From Burkholderiales bacterium (lineage in GTDB: Bacteria; Pseudomonadota; Gammaproteobacteria; Burkholderiales; SG8-39): DNA of 16,358 nt. Below are positions 9,074-16,350 of the stretch, piece after piece (the first letter of the stretch is position 1; every line of letters begins with the position of its first letter). The notes under the pieces are model-generated. The model was not told the origin of the DNA. It saw only the letters and a list, made by a program, of their open reading frames with translations, and did not search any database. The stretch spans positions 1 through 16,358 of the forward strand of contig JAQSVY010000007.1 in the NCBI GenBank assembly GCA_029266935.1, given 5' to 3'. The position numbers and the translations under genes are program-made.

Positions 9074-11076
9074 CGGACGAACACCAGCAGCCCGATCAGG
9101 GTGAGGAAGCTGTAGAGCAGGTAGACGCTGATGCGCCCGCGTTGCAGCAGGCCGATCTTGGAGGAGGTGTACTCCACGAGCCGCGCCAGCGGCAGGTAGA
9201 GCCAGTACCAGTGGCGGTCCTCGATCTTGATCGAGTACCTGGGGTTCGCGTCCTCCGGCCCGGGCAGGTGGCGCTTCATCAGGTACAGCGGGCCGAACAC
9301 GTGGCGGATGGGCTGGCCAAAGGCGTCGGCGGTGTCCTGCATCCGCGTGGTCTGCTCGGGATAGCCGCAGTCCCACGGATCGGCTACGCGAATGCGCCCG
9401 TGGTAGAAGACGCGCACCAGCCGCACGGTGATGAGGACCACCGCGAGCACCACCAGCAGAAAGATGATCGCGCTGTAGCTCGCCTGCATTGGCTGCGTCG
9501 GCACTACCCACAGCCAGTTCGACTCCAGGGCCTGGGCGCTGAGGCTGCTGCCGGTGAGCGAGGCGGCGACCCGGTTGAGCATGAGCAGCATCGCGGCAGG
9601 GAAAAGGCCGAGGAAGAAGCAGCCCGCGGTAAGCCACGCCAGCCCCAGGCGCTCGCTCAAGCGGGCGTCGCCGTGGGCTTTCTCGGCGGAATGGCGCGCG
9701 CGGCCAAGGAACGCCACGCCGAACACCTTGACGAAGCACATCGCGGTGAGCGCGCCAGCGAGCGCGAGCACGGCGGCGAACAGCGGCAGCAGGCTGCGCA
9801 CCACGCCGTGCTCGATCAGCGAGGCCTGCAGCGCGGTCTGGAAGGTGAGCCACTCCGAGACGAAGCCGTTGAGCGGCGGCAGCGCGGAGATCGCCAGCGC
9901 ACCCACGAGGAAGTAGAACGCGGTGGCGGGCATGGTGCGTATCAGTCCGCCCATCGCGTTCAGGTCGCGCAGGCCCGTCGCATGCAGGATCGAGCCCGCG
10001 CCCAGAAACAGCAGGCCCTTGAACACCGCGTGGTTGAGCGTGTGGTAGAGCGCCGCGATCAGGCCGAGCACGCCGGCCTCGCGGTGTCCGAAGCCGAAGA
10101 ACACCATCGACATGCCCAGGCCGAGCAGGATGATGCCGATGTTCTCGACCGAGTGGTAGGCGAGCAACCGCTTAAGGTCGTGCTGCATCAGCGCGAACAG
10201 CACGCCGAACAGCGTCGTACCGGCGCCCACCACCAGCACCAGGATCCCCCAGTCCCATCGCACCGCGCCGATCAGGTCGTAGCTGATGCGCACCATGCCG
10301 TAGATGGCGGTCTTGATCATCACGCCGCTCATCAGCGCCGACACCGGGGAGGGAGCGGCCGGGTGCGCCTCGGGCAGCCAGGCGTGCAGCGGGATCAGGC
10401 CGGCCTTGGCGCCGAAGCCGAAGAAGGCGAGCAGGAAGGCGACGCTGGCCCAGAACGGGCTCAGCTCGGCCGCGCGCAGCGCGTCGAAGGTGTAATCGCC
10501 GCCGCCGCCGTGCATCACACCGAAGCACAGCAATACCGCGATGGCGCCGATGTGCGCCACCAAAAGGTACAGGAAGCCCGCGCTGCGGATCGCCGGGCGC
10601 TGGTGGTCCGTGGTGACGAGGAAGTACGAGGCTAGCGCCATCGTCTCCCAGGCCACCATGAAGAGGTAGGCGTCGTCGGCCAGTAGGACGAACGCCATGC
10701 TGGCGAGGAAGAAGTGGTACTGCAGGCAGATGAGCCGCAGGCGCGCGCCGGCCTCGTCGCGGAAATAGCCGATGGAATAGACCGAGACGCCCGCCGCCAC
10801 CGCGCCCAGCAGCAGCAGGAAGAAGCCGGCGAGGGGATCGAGCCGGAGATGGAACGGCAGGTCCGGCAGCCCCAGGGGCAGCACCAGGCTCGAGGCGGGG
10901 TACCAGACGCCCTGCGCGCCCAGCGCCGCGAGCGCCAGGCTGGCGGCGGCGCCGGCGGGGAACAACGCGCGCCGCACGAAGGCCGCGCCGGCGGGGAGCA
11001 GGCCGAGCAGGCCGATCGCCAGCCAGGCGGTGGCCGCGAGCAGGGCAGCGGCGAGCAGGCTGGGGGGGCTGTCCAT
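9070..11076 (-). CDS. hyfB: HyfB-like (NuoL/NuoM-type antiporter-like) membrane subunit, first gene of operon
   Basis: A 668-residue polytopic membrane protein, near the length I recall for HyfB, of the NuoLMN antiporter-like family. Key residues are Glu144 in FMVAWETMALASYFLVTTDH, Lys224 in FGFGAKAGLIPLHAWLPEAH, His231, Lys255 in MIKTAIYGMVR, and the later block NHAVFKGLLFLGAGSILHAT. The C-terminal extension contains VADPWDCGYPEQTTRMQDTA and AFGQPIRHVFGPLY, typical of HyfB-type proteins and not of NuoL. The start is the ATG at 11076. An upstream extension to 11133 would run through the promoter region and through the opposite gene, so it is rejected. No Shine-Dalgarno is seen, and a TATAAT lies only 10 nt before the ATG, so the transcript may be nearly leaderless. 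It opens the six-gene operon. Confidence 0.95.
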   Translation of the reverse strand: MDSPPSLLAAALLAATAWLAIGLLGLLPAGAAFVRRALFPAGAAASLALAALGAQGVWYPASSLVLPLGLPDLPFHLRLDPLAGFFLLLLGAVAAGVSVYSIGYFRDEAGARLRLICLQYHFFLASMAFVLLADDAYLFMVAWETMALASYFLVTTDHQRPAIRSAGFLYLLVAHIGAIAVLLCFGVMHGGGGDYTFDALRAAELSPFWASVAFLLAFFGFGAKAGLIPLHAWLPEAHPAAPSPVSALMSGVMIKTAIYGMVRISYDLIGAVRWDWGILVLVVGAGTTLFGVLFALMQHDLKRLLAYHSVENIGIILLGLGMSMVFFGFGHREAGVLGLIAALYHTLNHAVFKGLLFLGAGSILHATGLRDLNAMGGLIRTMPATAFYFLVGALAISALPPLNGFVSEWLTFQTALQASLIEHGVVRSLLPLFAAVLALAGALTAMCFVKVFGVAFLGRARHSAEKAHGDARLSERLGLAWLTAGCFFLGLFPAAMLLMLNRVAASLTGSSLSAQALESNWLWVVPTQPMQASYSAIIFLLVVLAVVLITVRLVRVFYHGRIRVADPWDCGYPEQTTRMQDTADAFGQPIRHVFGPLYLMKRHLPGPEDANPRYSIKIEDRHWYWLYLPLARLVEYTSSKIGLLQRGRISVYLLYSFLTLIGLLVFVR

Positions 11077-11079
11077 CGC

Positions 11080-11100
11080 GATGTGAATTATATTATCATC
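11080..11100. promoter_or_regulatory. Divergent promoter with imperfect palindrome (candidate RHH operator)
   Basis: The 32 bp between the divergent hyfB-like and RHH genes are strikingly A/T-rich against a GC-rich background. Positions 11080-11100 form an imperfect palindrome GATG-N2-AAT-N3-ATT-N2-CATC with 14 of 20 arm positions symmetric. It covers a TATAAT on the minus strand (11092-11087) and a TATTAT on the plus strand (11091-11096). A protein bound here would block both directions. No good -35 box was found for either promoter. The likely regulator is the adjacent ribbon-helix-helix protein; this is inference. Confidence 0.55.
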
Positions 11101-11108
11101 CAGCGCAC

Positions 11109-11282
11109 ATGGCGAAAGAGCAACGCACCGCACGCCTCACGATCCTGGTCGACCCGCGCAAGAAAGCGGTGTTCGAGCGGCTGTGCGCGGAGGAGGATCA
11201 GACGCCCTCGCAGGTGGTGCGCCGGCTTATGCGCGAGTACATCGAGAAGCGCCTGGGCCGCCCCTGGGCGGCGAAAGGCTAG
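11109..11282 (+). CDS. Small ribbon-helix-helix (CopG-like) DNA-binding protein
   Basis: A 57-residue protein fitting one ribbon-helix-helix domain. RTARLTILVDPRKKAVFERL supplies the beta strand that inserts in the major groove and helix 1; TPSQVVRRLMREYIEKRLG supplies the turn and helix 2. Such proteins act as dimers on short palindromes, often as autorepressors. The start is the ATG at 11109, with no visible Shine-Dalgarno and a very short space to the TATTAT box, so a leaderless message is possible. It is divergent to the complex operon across 32 bp that contain a palindrome. Its 3' end overlaps the convergent kinase gene by 4 nt. No toxin partner follows on the same strand, so an antitoxin role is unsupported. 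Confidence 0.85.
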   Translation: MAKEQRTARLTILVDPRKKAVFERLCAEEDQTPSQVVRRLMREYIEKRLGRPWAAKG

Positions 11283-12523
11283 CGCTTCTGCGGGTTGTCG
11301 CGCTTGACGATCGCGCGCGCAACCGCCAGGCCGAACAGCGTCGCCGCGCCGACCAGCAGCCAGTCGCGCCGCCGCCATCTGGCCGGGGGCGCGCGCGGCA
11401 GGGAGCGGATCGCCTGCGTCGCCGTCTCGCGCGAGTTGCGCGTGGTGAGGGGGGCGCCCGGCGCGGTGGCGGCGCCGGTCAGCACGGCAAGGCGCTGCGT
11501 CGCCTCGTTTGAGTCGAACGACGGCGCCACGCCGCGCGCCGGGGCGCTTGCCACGTCCTGCGGCGTCTTGTCCGCTTCGCGCGTGCGGTTCACGGTCTGC
11601 GCCAGCGCCACGGTCCTCGAGCGCGTGTCGACCAGCTGGGGTTGCGCGCCGCTCGCGAGGGCGACCGGCGGGCGCGCTACGCTGACCGCGGGCGGCGCGG
11701 CGAGCTGGCGCTCGCACTCGCGCAGGTCGCGCGCCAGCTCGCGCGCGTCCTGGTAGCGCTCCTCGAGCGGCTTGGCGAGCATCTTGGCGATGATGTAGTC
11801 GAGCATTTCCGGCAGGGCGGCGTTGATGGCGCTCGGCGCGGGAGGCGCGAAGTTGACGATCTGGTACATGAGCGCGGTGACGTTCTCGCCGTTGAAGGGC
11901 GCCGCGCCGCACAGCATCTCGTAGAGGATCACGCCCAGCGAAAAGAGGTCCGAGCGGTGGTCGGCGCGCTTGCCGATGACCTGCTCCGGCGACATGTATT
12001 TCGGCGAGCCGAGCATCAGCCCCGTCTGCGTCAGGTCGGCGGAGGCGCGCATGCGGGCGATGCCGAAGTCGGTGATCTTCACCGGACCGTTGGCGACTAC
12101 CATGATGTTGGCCGGCTTGATGTCGCGGTGCACGACGCCACGCTCGTGCGCGTAGGCGAGGCCTTCGGCGACCTGCGCGGCGATCGACAGTGCCTGCGCC
12201 ATGGCGAGCTGGCGCCCTTCGCCGATGAGCGCGCGCAACTCTACGCCCTCGATGTATTCCATCGCCATGTACACCACGTCACCCGCCTTGCCGGCGTCGT
12301 AGACGGTGACGATATTGGGATGGTTCAGCCCACCGGCGGCGCGCGCCTCCTGGTAGAAGCGCGCCTCGTACTTGTCGGCGTGGTCTCGCTCGAGCGCCAT
12401 GTTGACCGTCTTGACGGCGACGACGCGCTCGAGCACGGTGTCCATGGCCTTGTAGACGACACCCATCGCGCCGCGGCCGATCTCGGACTGGATGACGTAT
12501 CGGCCGAGCTGTGGTTGCTCCAT
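11279..12523 (-). CDS. Membrane-anchored Hanks-type serine/threonine protein kinase
   Basis: A 414-residue protein with a complete eukaryotic-like kinase domain at about 8-270. All catalytic elements are present: glycine loop IGRGAMGVVY (15-24), Lys38 in VAVKTV, Glu59, HRDIKPAN (132-139, catalytic Asp134), DFG (152-154), activation segment GSPKYMSPEQ and Asp192 in HRSDLFSLGVILYEML. It should be active and bind ATP-Mg. A Ser/Thr/Ala/Pro-rich linker of about 100 residues follows, then a C-terminal hydrophobic helix at about 388-406 flanked by RWRRR and KRDNPQKR. This gives a cytoplasmic kinase tethered to the inner membrane, without a PASTA or other sensor domain. It starts 8 nt after the lipoprotein gene, so they are probably co-transcribed. 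The phosphorylated target is unknown. Confidence 0.95.
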   Translation of the reverse strand: MEQPQLGRYVIQSEIGRGAMGVVYKAMDTVLERVVAVKTVNMALERDHADKYEARFYQEARAAGGLNHPNIVTVYDAGKAGDVVYMAMEYIEGVELRALIGEGRQLAMAQALSIAAQVAEGLAYAHERGVVHRDIKPANIMVVANGPVKITDFGIARMRASADLTQTGLMLGSPKYMSPEQVIGKRADHRSDLFSLGVILYEMLCGAAPFNGENVTALMYQIVNFAPPAPSAINAALPEMLDYIIAKMLAKPLEERYQDARELARDLRECERQLAAPPAVSVARPPVALASGAQPQLVDTRSRTVALAQTVNRTREADKTPQDVASAPARGVAPSFDSNEATQRLAVLTGAATAPGAPLTTRNSRETATQAIRSLPRAPPARWRRRDWLLVGAATLFGLAVARAIVKRDNPQKR

Positions 12524-12531
12524 TGCGGCGC

Positions 12532-13191
12532 CTAGCGACCCGCCTTCACCGCGCGGAACACCGGCCCCCAGGCCGGATGCCCGGCCTCGGCGGGCGCAAG
12601 CTCAAGGGCGGGGTAGATGGCGAGCGCCTTGCGGAACTCCTCCCTGCATGGCTGCTGGCGGTCGGCAGCGCAATGGATGAAGGCGAGGTGCTTGTGCGCC
12701 CTGGCGCGGTCCTTGTCGGGCAAGCCGCGCTCGATCGCACCCTGCAGGGTCTTCGCGGACTCCTCGTATTTGCCTTCCTCGTAGAGGCGCAGCCCGGCGC
12801 TGAGCGGCGGCTCGCCGCTCTTCATCGAGCGGAAGATCGGCCCCCACACCGGGTGTCCTGCCTCCGCGGTAGTAAGGTCCATGTTCGGCTCGACGGCGAG
12901 CGCCTTGCGGAAATCCTCGCGGCACAGGCGCTCGCGGCCTGAGGCGCAATGGATGAAGGCAAGGTGCTTGTGTGCGCGCGCACGCTGCGCGTCAGCCAGT
13001 CCCAGATTCACCGCGGCCTGCAGATTGCGCGCCGACTCGACGTACTGGGCGTTCTCGTACTCTCGCATCCCCGTGGCGAAGGCGACGTCACCCTTGCTCG
13101 TCCAGAGAAGCTGCTGCAGGTCGCGCATGGGCGCGCTGGAGCACGCCGAGAGGACGAGCAGCATGCCGGCTGCGATGGCGGCGCGAATCAT
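12532..13191 (-). CDS. TssQ-like lipoprotein with two 92-residue repeats
   Basis: A 219-residue predicted lipoprotein. The signal peptide ends in lipobox LSAC with Cys17. The mature part consists of two copies of a 92-residue TPR-like unit (about 36-125 and 128-217). Both contain RARAHKHLAFIHCA, a C-R-E/D-x-FRKALA helix and AEAGHPxWGPxFR. This pattern resembles the TssQ family of type VI secretion-associated lipoproteins as I remember it; the match is from memory and should be tested. The start overlaps the cyclase stop as TGATG, and the kinase starts 8 nt downstream. It is the likely envelope partner of the two membrane-anchored signalling enzymes. No type VI secretion genes are in the window. 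Confidence 0.8.
   Translation of the reverse strand: MIRAAIAAGMLLVLSACSSAPMRDLQQLLWTSKGDVAFATGMREYENAQYVESARNLQAAVNLGLADAQRARAHKHLAFIHCASGRERLCREDFRKALAVEPNMDLTTAEAGHPVWGPIFRSMKSGEPPLSAGLRLYEEGKYEESAKTLQGAIERGLPDKDRARAHKHLAFIHCAADRQQPCREEFRKALAIYPALELAPAEAGHPAWGPVFRAVKAGR
12541..12810 (-). repeat. Internal repeat copy 2 of the lipoprotein gene
   Basis: This encodes residues 128-217 of the lipoprotein and is related to copy 1 with a 276-nt (92-codon) offset. The DNA remains recognisably similar, for example around 12671-12697 against 12947-12973, where CAATGGATGAAGGC is shared exactly. Confidence 0.8.
12817..13086 (-). repeat. Internal repeat copy 1 of the lipoprotein gene
   Basis: This encodes residues 36-125. 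It is collinear with copy 2 without gaps over most of its length (HKHLAFIHC at 74 and at 166; GHPxWGP at 112 and 204), which indicates duplication of one ancestral unit. Confidence 0.8.
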
Positions 13192-14186
13192 CAGCGGAAC
13201 CTGTGCCGTATTTGGATGGCTTCCCCTGCCTTCACTTCGACCTTTGCGACATGCGCCGGAAACGTCGAGTTTCGGATTTCTATCCGATGCGGGCCGGCGG
13301 GGATTTCAACCGTGCGCAGGGGCGGGCTGACGCCGCGGCTCTTGCCGTCGATCAGAACCTCGCCCCAGGGTGCGACCGCGAAGACGATGGTACCGACGCC
13401 GGCTGACGTGGGCGCCTGTGCGTGGCGCTCGGGCTTCGGGGTAGCCGGTGCGGCAGCGACCGGCCTGGACGCCGGCGGCGTAGGCGGAACATCGCGGTCC
13501 ATCACTGCGCGCGCCACGACACCGCCTGCGACCATGAGCAGGAACACAAGGGGGGCTGCAAGCAGCGCGGAGCGTCGCAGACCGAGCGGCCCGGTGCCGC
13601 GCAGCCACCCCGTCGGCCCCTGCGCGCCGACCTCGATCGTGAGCGTGTCGGACAGGCGCCGCCCGGCCGGTGCGCCGCCGACGACAGAATAGACGTCGTG
13701 CTCGCGCACATGCTTGTCTGTGCGAGCGCCCTCGTGCTGGAAGAGGCCCACATAGTCGCGCGACAGGCAGGAGACGACCTCGTAGAAGGAGCGTGAGACG
13801 AGCAGCTGTCCGGGGCCGGCGAAGCTCATGACGCGCTGTGCCACGTTGATGCCGTCGCCGATGATGTTCGTCTGGTCGTTCAGGTCCTTGACCAGGCGCA
13901 CCGGGCCGAGGTTGACGCCCATGCGCACGCCGACCGAGGTGGCCATGTCGCGCATCGCAATCGAGGCGAACAGGGCGTCCTCGGGATCGCCCATGAAGGT
14001 GACTGCCGCGCCATCGCCGGTATCGAGGATGATGCGATCGCGCGAGGCCACCTGCTCGAGCGCCTGGGAGAGCGCCTGGTTGAAGGCCTGCTTGAGCTGT
14101 AGCTGCTCCGCGACCGGCTTCTTGGAGTACTCCGCGATGTCGAGAAACAGCACGCTGCAGACCAACGTGCGGCCCGCGCCCTCCAT
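13191..14186 (-). CDS. Class III adenylate/guanylate cyclase with C-terminal PEGA domain
   Basis: A 331-residue protein with a cyclase catalytic domain at about 8-170. Metal ligands are visible: Asp16 in VLFLDIAEYSK and Asp58 in ILDTGDGAAVTFMG. Transition-state residues Asn114 and Arg118 lie in IGDGINVAQRVM. The usual RMGVNLGPV block precedes them. A hydrophobic helix at about 206-228 (SALLAAPLVFLLMVAGGVVA) is followed by a Pro/Ala-rich linker and a PEGA-type domain at about 264-331 (GEVLIDGKSRGVSPPL, IPAGPHRIEIRN). The cyclase would be cytoplasmic and the PEGA domain periplasmic. The nucleotide made (cAMP or cGMP) cannot be decided. The start is the ATG at 14186, preceded by GAGGA at 6 nt; a TTG at 14210 is less likely. 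The stop overlaps the lipoprotein start. Confidence 0.92.
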   Translation of the reverse strand: MEGAGRTLVCSVLFLDIAEYSKKPVAEQLQLKQAFNQALSQALEQVASRDRIILDTGDGAAVTFMGDPEDALFASIAMRDMATSVGVRMGVNLGPVRLVKDLNDQTNIIGDGINVAQRVMSFAGPGQLLVSRSFYEVVSCLSRDYVGLFQHEGARTDKHVREHDVYSVVGGAPAGRRLSDTLTIEVGAQGPTGWLRGTGPLGLRRSALLAAPLVFLLMVAGGVVARAVMDRDVPPTPPASRPVAAAPATPKPERHAQAPTSAGVGTIVFAVAPWGEVLIDGKSRGVSPPLRTVEIPAGPHRIEIRNSTFPAHVAKVEVKAGEAIQIRHRFR

Positions 14187-14230
14187 CAGGTGTCCTCGCC
14201 CTTGCGGCAAAACCCGCGCCGCGACGCGAG

Positions 14231-16306
14231 CTATTTTACGCGCATGCCGGGCTGCGCCCCTGCGTCCGCGGAAATGAGGAAAATCCCCGGCCCGTCGCCC
14301 GAGGCGGCGAGCACCATTCCCTCTGAAACGCCGAATTTCATCTTGAGCGGGGCGAGGTTCGCGACCAGCACCGCCAGGCGGCCCTCAAGCTGCTCGGGGC
14401 CATAGGCGGGCTTGATCCCGGCGAACACGGTGTGCGTGGCGCCGCCGAGGTCGAGAGTCAGCTTGAGCAGCTTGTCGGCGCCTTCGACCGCCTCGGCGCG
14501 CACGATCTTCGCCACGCGCAGGTCTAGCTTCGCGAAATCGTCGATGGTGATCGTTTCGGTCACGGACCGCTCCTTCGTCTGGTGCTGCTGCTTCTCGGCG
14601 TGTCGCTGCGGCGCCAACGGTTGTGGCACGGACGCAACATCGAAGAGCGCATCGATCTGCTTCTCCTCGACGCGTGTAATGAGGTGCTTGAAAGGGCGGA
14701 TGCGGGTCGGGCGGGTCTCGCGATCAGCGAAAACCAGGCTGCGCTCGATACCGAAGAGCCCTCGCGCTACTCGAGCCGCGGTAGCGGGCAGGATGGGCGC
14801 CAGATAAACCGTCAGCACGAAAAACGCGTGGATCGCGTCGCTGCATGTCTGGTGCAGCACCTCGCGCTTTCCGGGGTCCTTGACCAGGTCCCATGGCTTC
14901 GCCTGATCGAATCGCTGGTTGGCGATGTCGGCCAGCCGCATGACCTCGCGGACAACCTTGCCGAACTCCCGGTTCTCGTACGCTTCGGCGATTAAGTCGC
15001 CCGACGCGACCGCCACCCCCCAACTGTGCTGGGTGTTCATGTTCGCCGGCGTGAATTCGTACAGCATGCCGCCGAACTGCCTGGCGATGAACCCCGCGGC
15101 GCGGCTGGCGATGTTTACGTACTTGCCCACGAGGTCGCTGTTGACCCTGGCGAGGAAGTCGTCGGGGTTGAAGTCGAGGTCCTCGACGTTGGCGTTGAGC
15201 TTGGCGGCGATGTAGTAGCGCAGCCATTCCGGGTTCATGCCGATGTCGAGGTAGCGCAGTGGGCTGATGCCGGTGCCGCGCGACTTGGACATCTTGTCGC
15301 CAGACACGGTGATGAAGCCGTGCACATACACATGGTCGGGCAGCTTGTATGGCCTGCCCGCGAATTTCAGCATGGCCGGCCAAAACAGCGTGTGGAAGTA
15401 GATGATGTCCTTGCCGATGAAATGGATCTGCTCAGTCCCGGGGTCCTGCAGGAACGCCTCGAAGTCGAGCTGGTTCTTCGCGCAGTAGTTCTTGAAGCTG
15501 GCGAGGTAGCCGATCGGCGCGTCGAGCCAGACGTAGAGGTACTTCTCCTCCTTGAGGTCGGGGATGCGGATGCCGAAATAGGGCGGGTCGCGCGAGATAT
15601 CCCAATCCGAGAGCGCCTTGTCGCCGGCACCTTCGAGCCACTCCTTGGCCTTGTTCACCACCTGGGATTGCAGGCGCCCCGGTTTGTCCAGCCATTCGTT
15701 GAGGAACCGCTTGCAGGCAGGATCGGAGAGCCTGAAGAAGTGGTGCTCCGAGGACTTGAGCACGGGCTCCGCGCCCGACAGCACCGAGTAGGGGTTCCTG
15801 AGCGCGGTCGCGGCGTACACCGTGCTGCAGTTCTCGCAGGCATCGCCGTACTGATCGGCTGCGCCGCAATTCGGGCACTGGCCTTTGATGTACCGGTCGG
15901 CAAGGAACATGCCCTTCACCGGGTCATAGAACTGCTCGACCGGCTTGGCGTAGATCAGCCCCGCCGCCTTCAGCTTGCGGTAGATGTCCTGCGAGAGCTC
16001 GACATTCTCCGGGGAATCCGTGGAATGCCAGTTGTCGAAGGAGATATGGAAGCCCTGCAGGTAGCGCGGTCGCTCGGCGCCGATGCGCGCCACCAGCTCG
16101 CGTGGCGTAATTCCCTCGGCCTCGGCCTTGAGCATGATCGGCGCGCCGTGGGCGTCGTCGGCGCCGACGAAATGCACCTCGTGGCCCTGCATGCGCTGGA
16201 AGCGCACCCAGATGTCCGCCTGGATGTACTCCATGATGTGGCCGATGTGGAAGGAGCCATTGGCGTACGGCAGCGCGGTGGTGACGAAGAGCCTGCGGCG
16301 GGGCAT
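14231..16306 (-). CDS. metG: Methionine--tRNA ligase
   Basis: A 691-residue methionyl-tRNA synthetase, which charges tRNA(Met) in the cytoplasm. The Rossmann catalytic domain opens with [20 protein letters not shown]; the HIGH motif is at residues 20-23. The connective domain has a zinc knuckle with CPNCG and a second cysteine pair in DACENC. The second signature is [13 protein letters not shown]. The C-terminal region from about [18 protein letters not shown] holds the EMAP-II/Trbp111-like tRNA-binding OB-fold used for dimerisation, giving the long bacterial form. The start is the ATG at 16306 with AGGA close upstream; 14 more codons are open upstream but run across the short intergenic space. 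The cyclase gene follows after 44 nt on the same strand. No defect is seen. Confidence 0.98.
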   Translation of the reverse strand: MPRRRLFVTTALPYANGSFHIGHIMEYIQADIWVRFQRMQGHEVHFVGADDAHGAPIMLKAEAEGITPRELVARIGAERPRYLQGFHISFDNWHSTDSPENVELSQDIYRKLKAAGLIYAKPVEQFYDPVKGMFLADRYIKGQCPNCGAADQYGDACENCSTVYAATALRNPYSVLSGAEPVLKSSEHHFFRLSDPACKRFLNEWLDKPGRLQSQVVNKAKEWLEGAGDKALSDWDISRDPPYFGIRIPDLKEEKYLYVWLDAPIGYLASFKNYCAKNQLDFEAFLQDPGTEQIHFIGKDIIYFHTLFWPAMLKFAGRPYKLPDHVYVHGFITVSGDKMSKSRGTGISPLRYLDIGMNPEWLRYYIAAKLNANVEDLDFNPDDFLARVNSDLVGKYVNIASRAAGFIARQFGGMLYEFTPANMNTQHSWGVAVASGDLIAEAYENREFGKVVREVMRLADIANQRFDQAKPWDLVKDPGKREVLHQTCSDAIHAFFVLTVYLAPILPATAARVARGLFGIERSLVFADRETRPTRIRPFKHLITRVEEKQIDALFDVASVPQPLAPQRHAEKQQHQTKERSVTETITIDDFAKLDLRVAKIVRAEAVEGADKLLKLTLDLGGATHTVFAGIKPAYGPEQLEGRLAVLVANLAPLKMKFGVSEGMVLAASGDGPGIFLISADAGAQPGMRVK

Positions 16307-16350
16307 GGATCCTGCTCGGGAAAGGCGCGATTTTAGCTTACACTTCAAGC

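Noticed and set aside
8117-9853. 578-codon frame suggesting an extended HyfC-like protein
   Set aside because: The extension lies out of frame inside the HyfB-like gene. The family-like sequence begins at the ATG at 9073, which overlaps the preceding stop.
8914-10635. Long plus-strand open frame (573 codons) opposite the HyfB/HyfC-like genes
   Set aside because: It is rich in Glu/Arg/His/Gln, has no recognisable domain, and is antisense to two strongly conserved membrane proteins.
3912-11076. Genuine hydrogenase-4, formate hydrogenlyase or respiratory complex I
   Set aside because: The NiFe cysteines are missing, there are no ferredoxin or NADH-dehydrogenase subunits, and HyfD is absent, so neither label fits.
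11109-11282. Antitoxin of a toxin-antitoxin pair
   Set aside because: RHH proteins are often antitoxins, but no small toxin-like gene follows on the same strand; the downstream gene is a convergent kinase.
14187-14230. Possible intrinsic terminator after metG (CGCG-N6-CGCG followed by GGTTTT on the minus strand)
   Set aside because: The stem is only 4 bp and the T-run is short and interrupted, so it is too weak to call.
15026-16336. Long plus-strand open frame (436 codons) opposite metG
   Set aside because: Antisense shadow of a clearly conserved metG; no family pattern of its own.
16307-16350. Divergent promoter for metG and the edge gene
   Set aside because: A TAAAAT is visible on the minus strand, but no matching -35 lies within the window, and the other direction has no convincing boxes.
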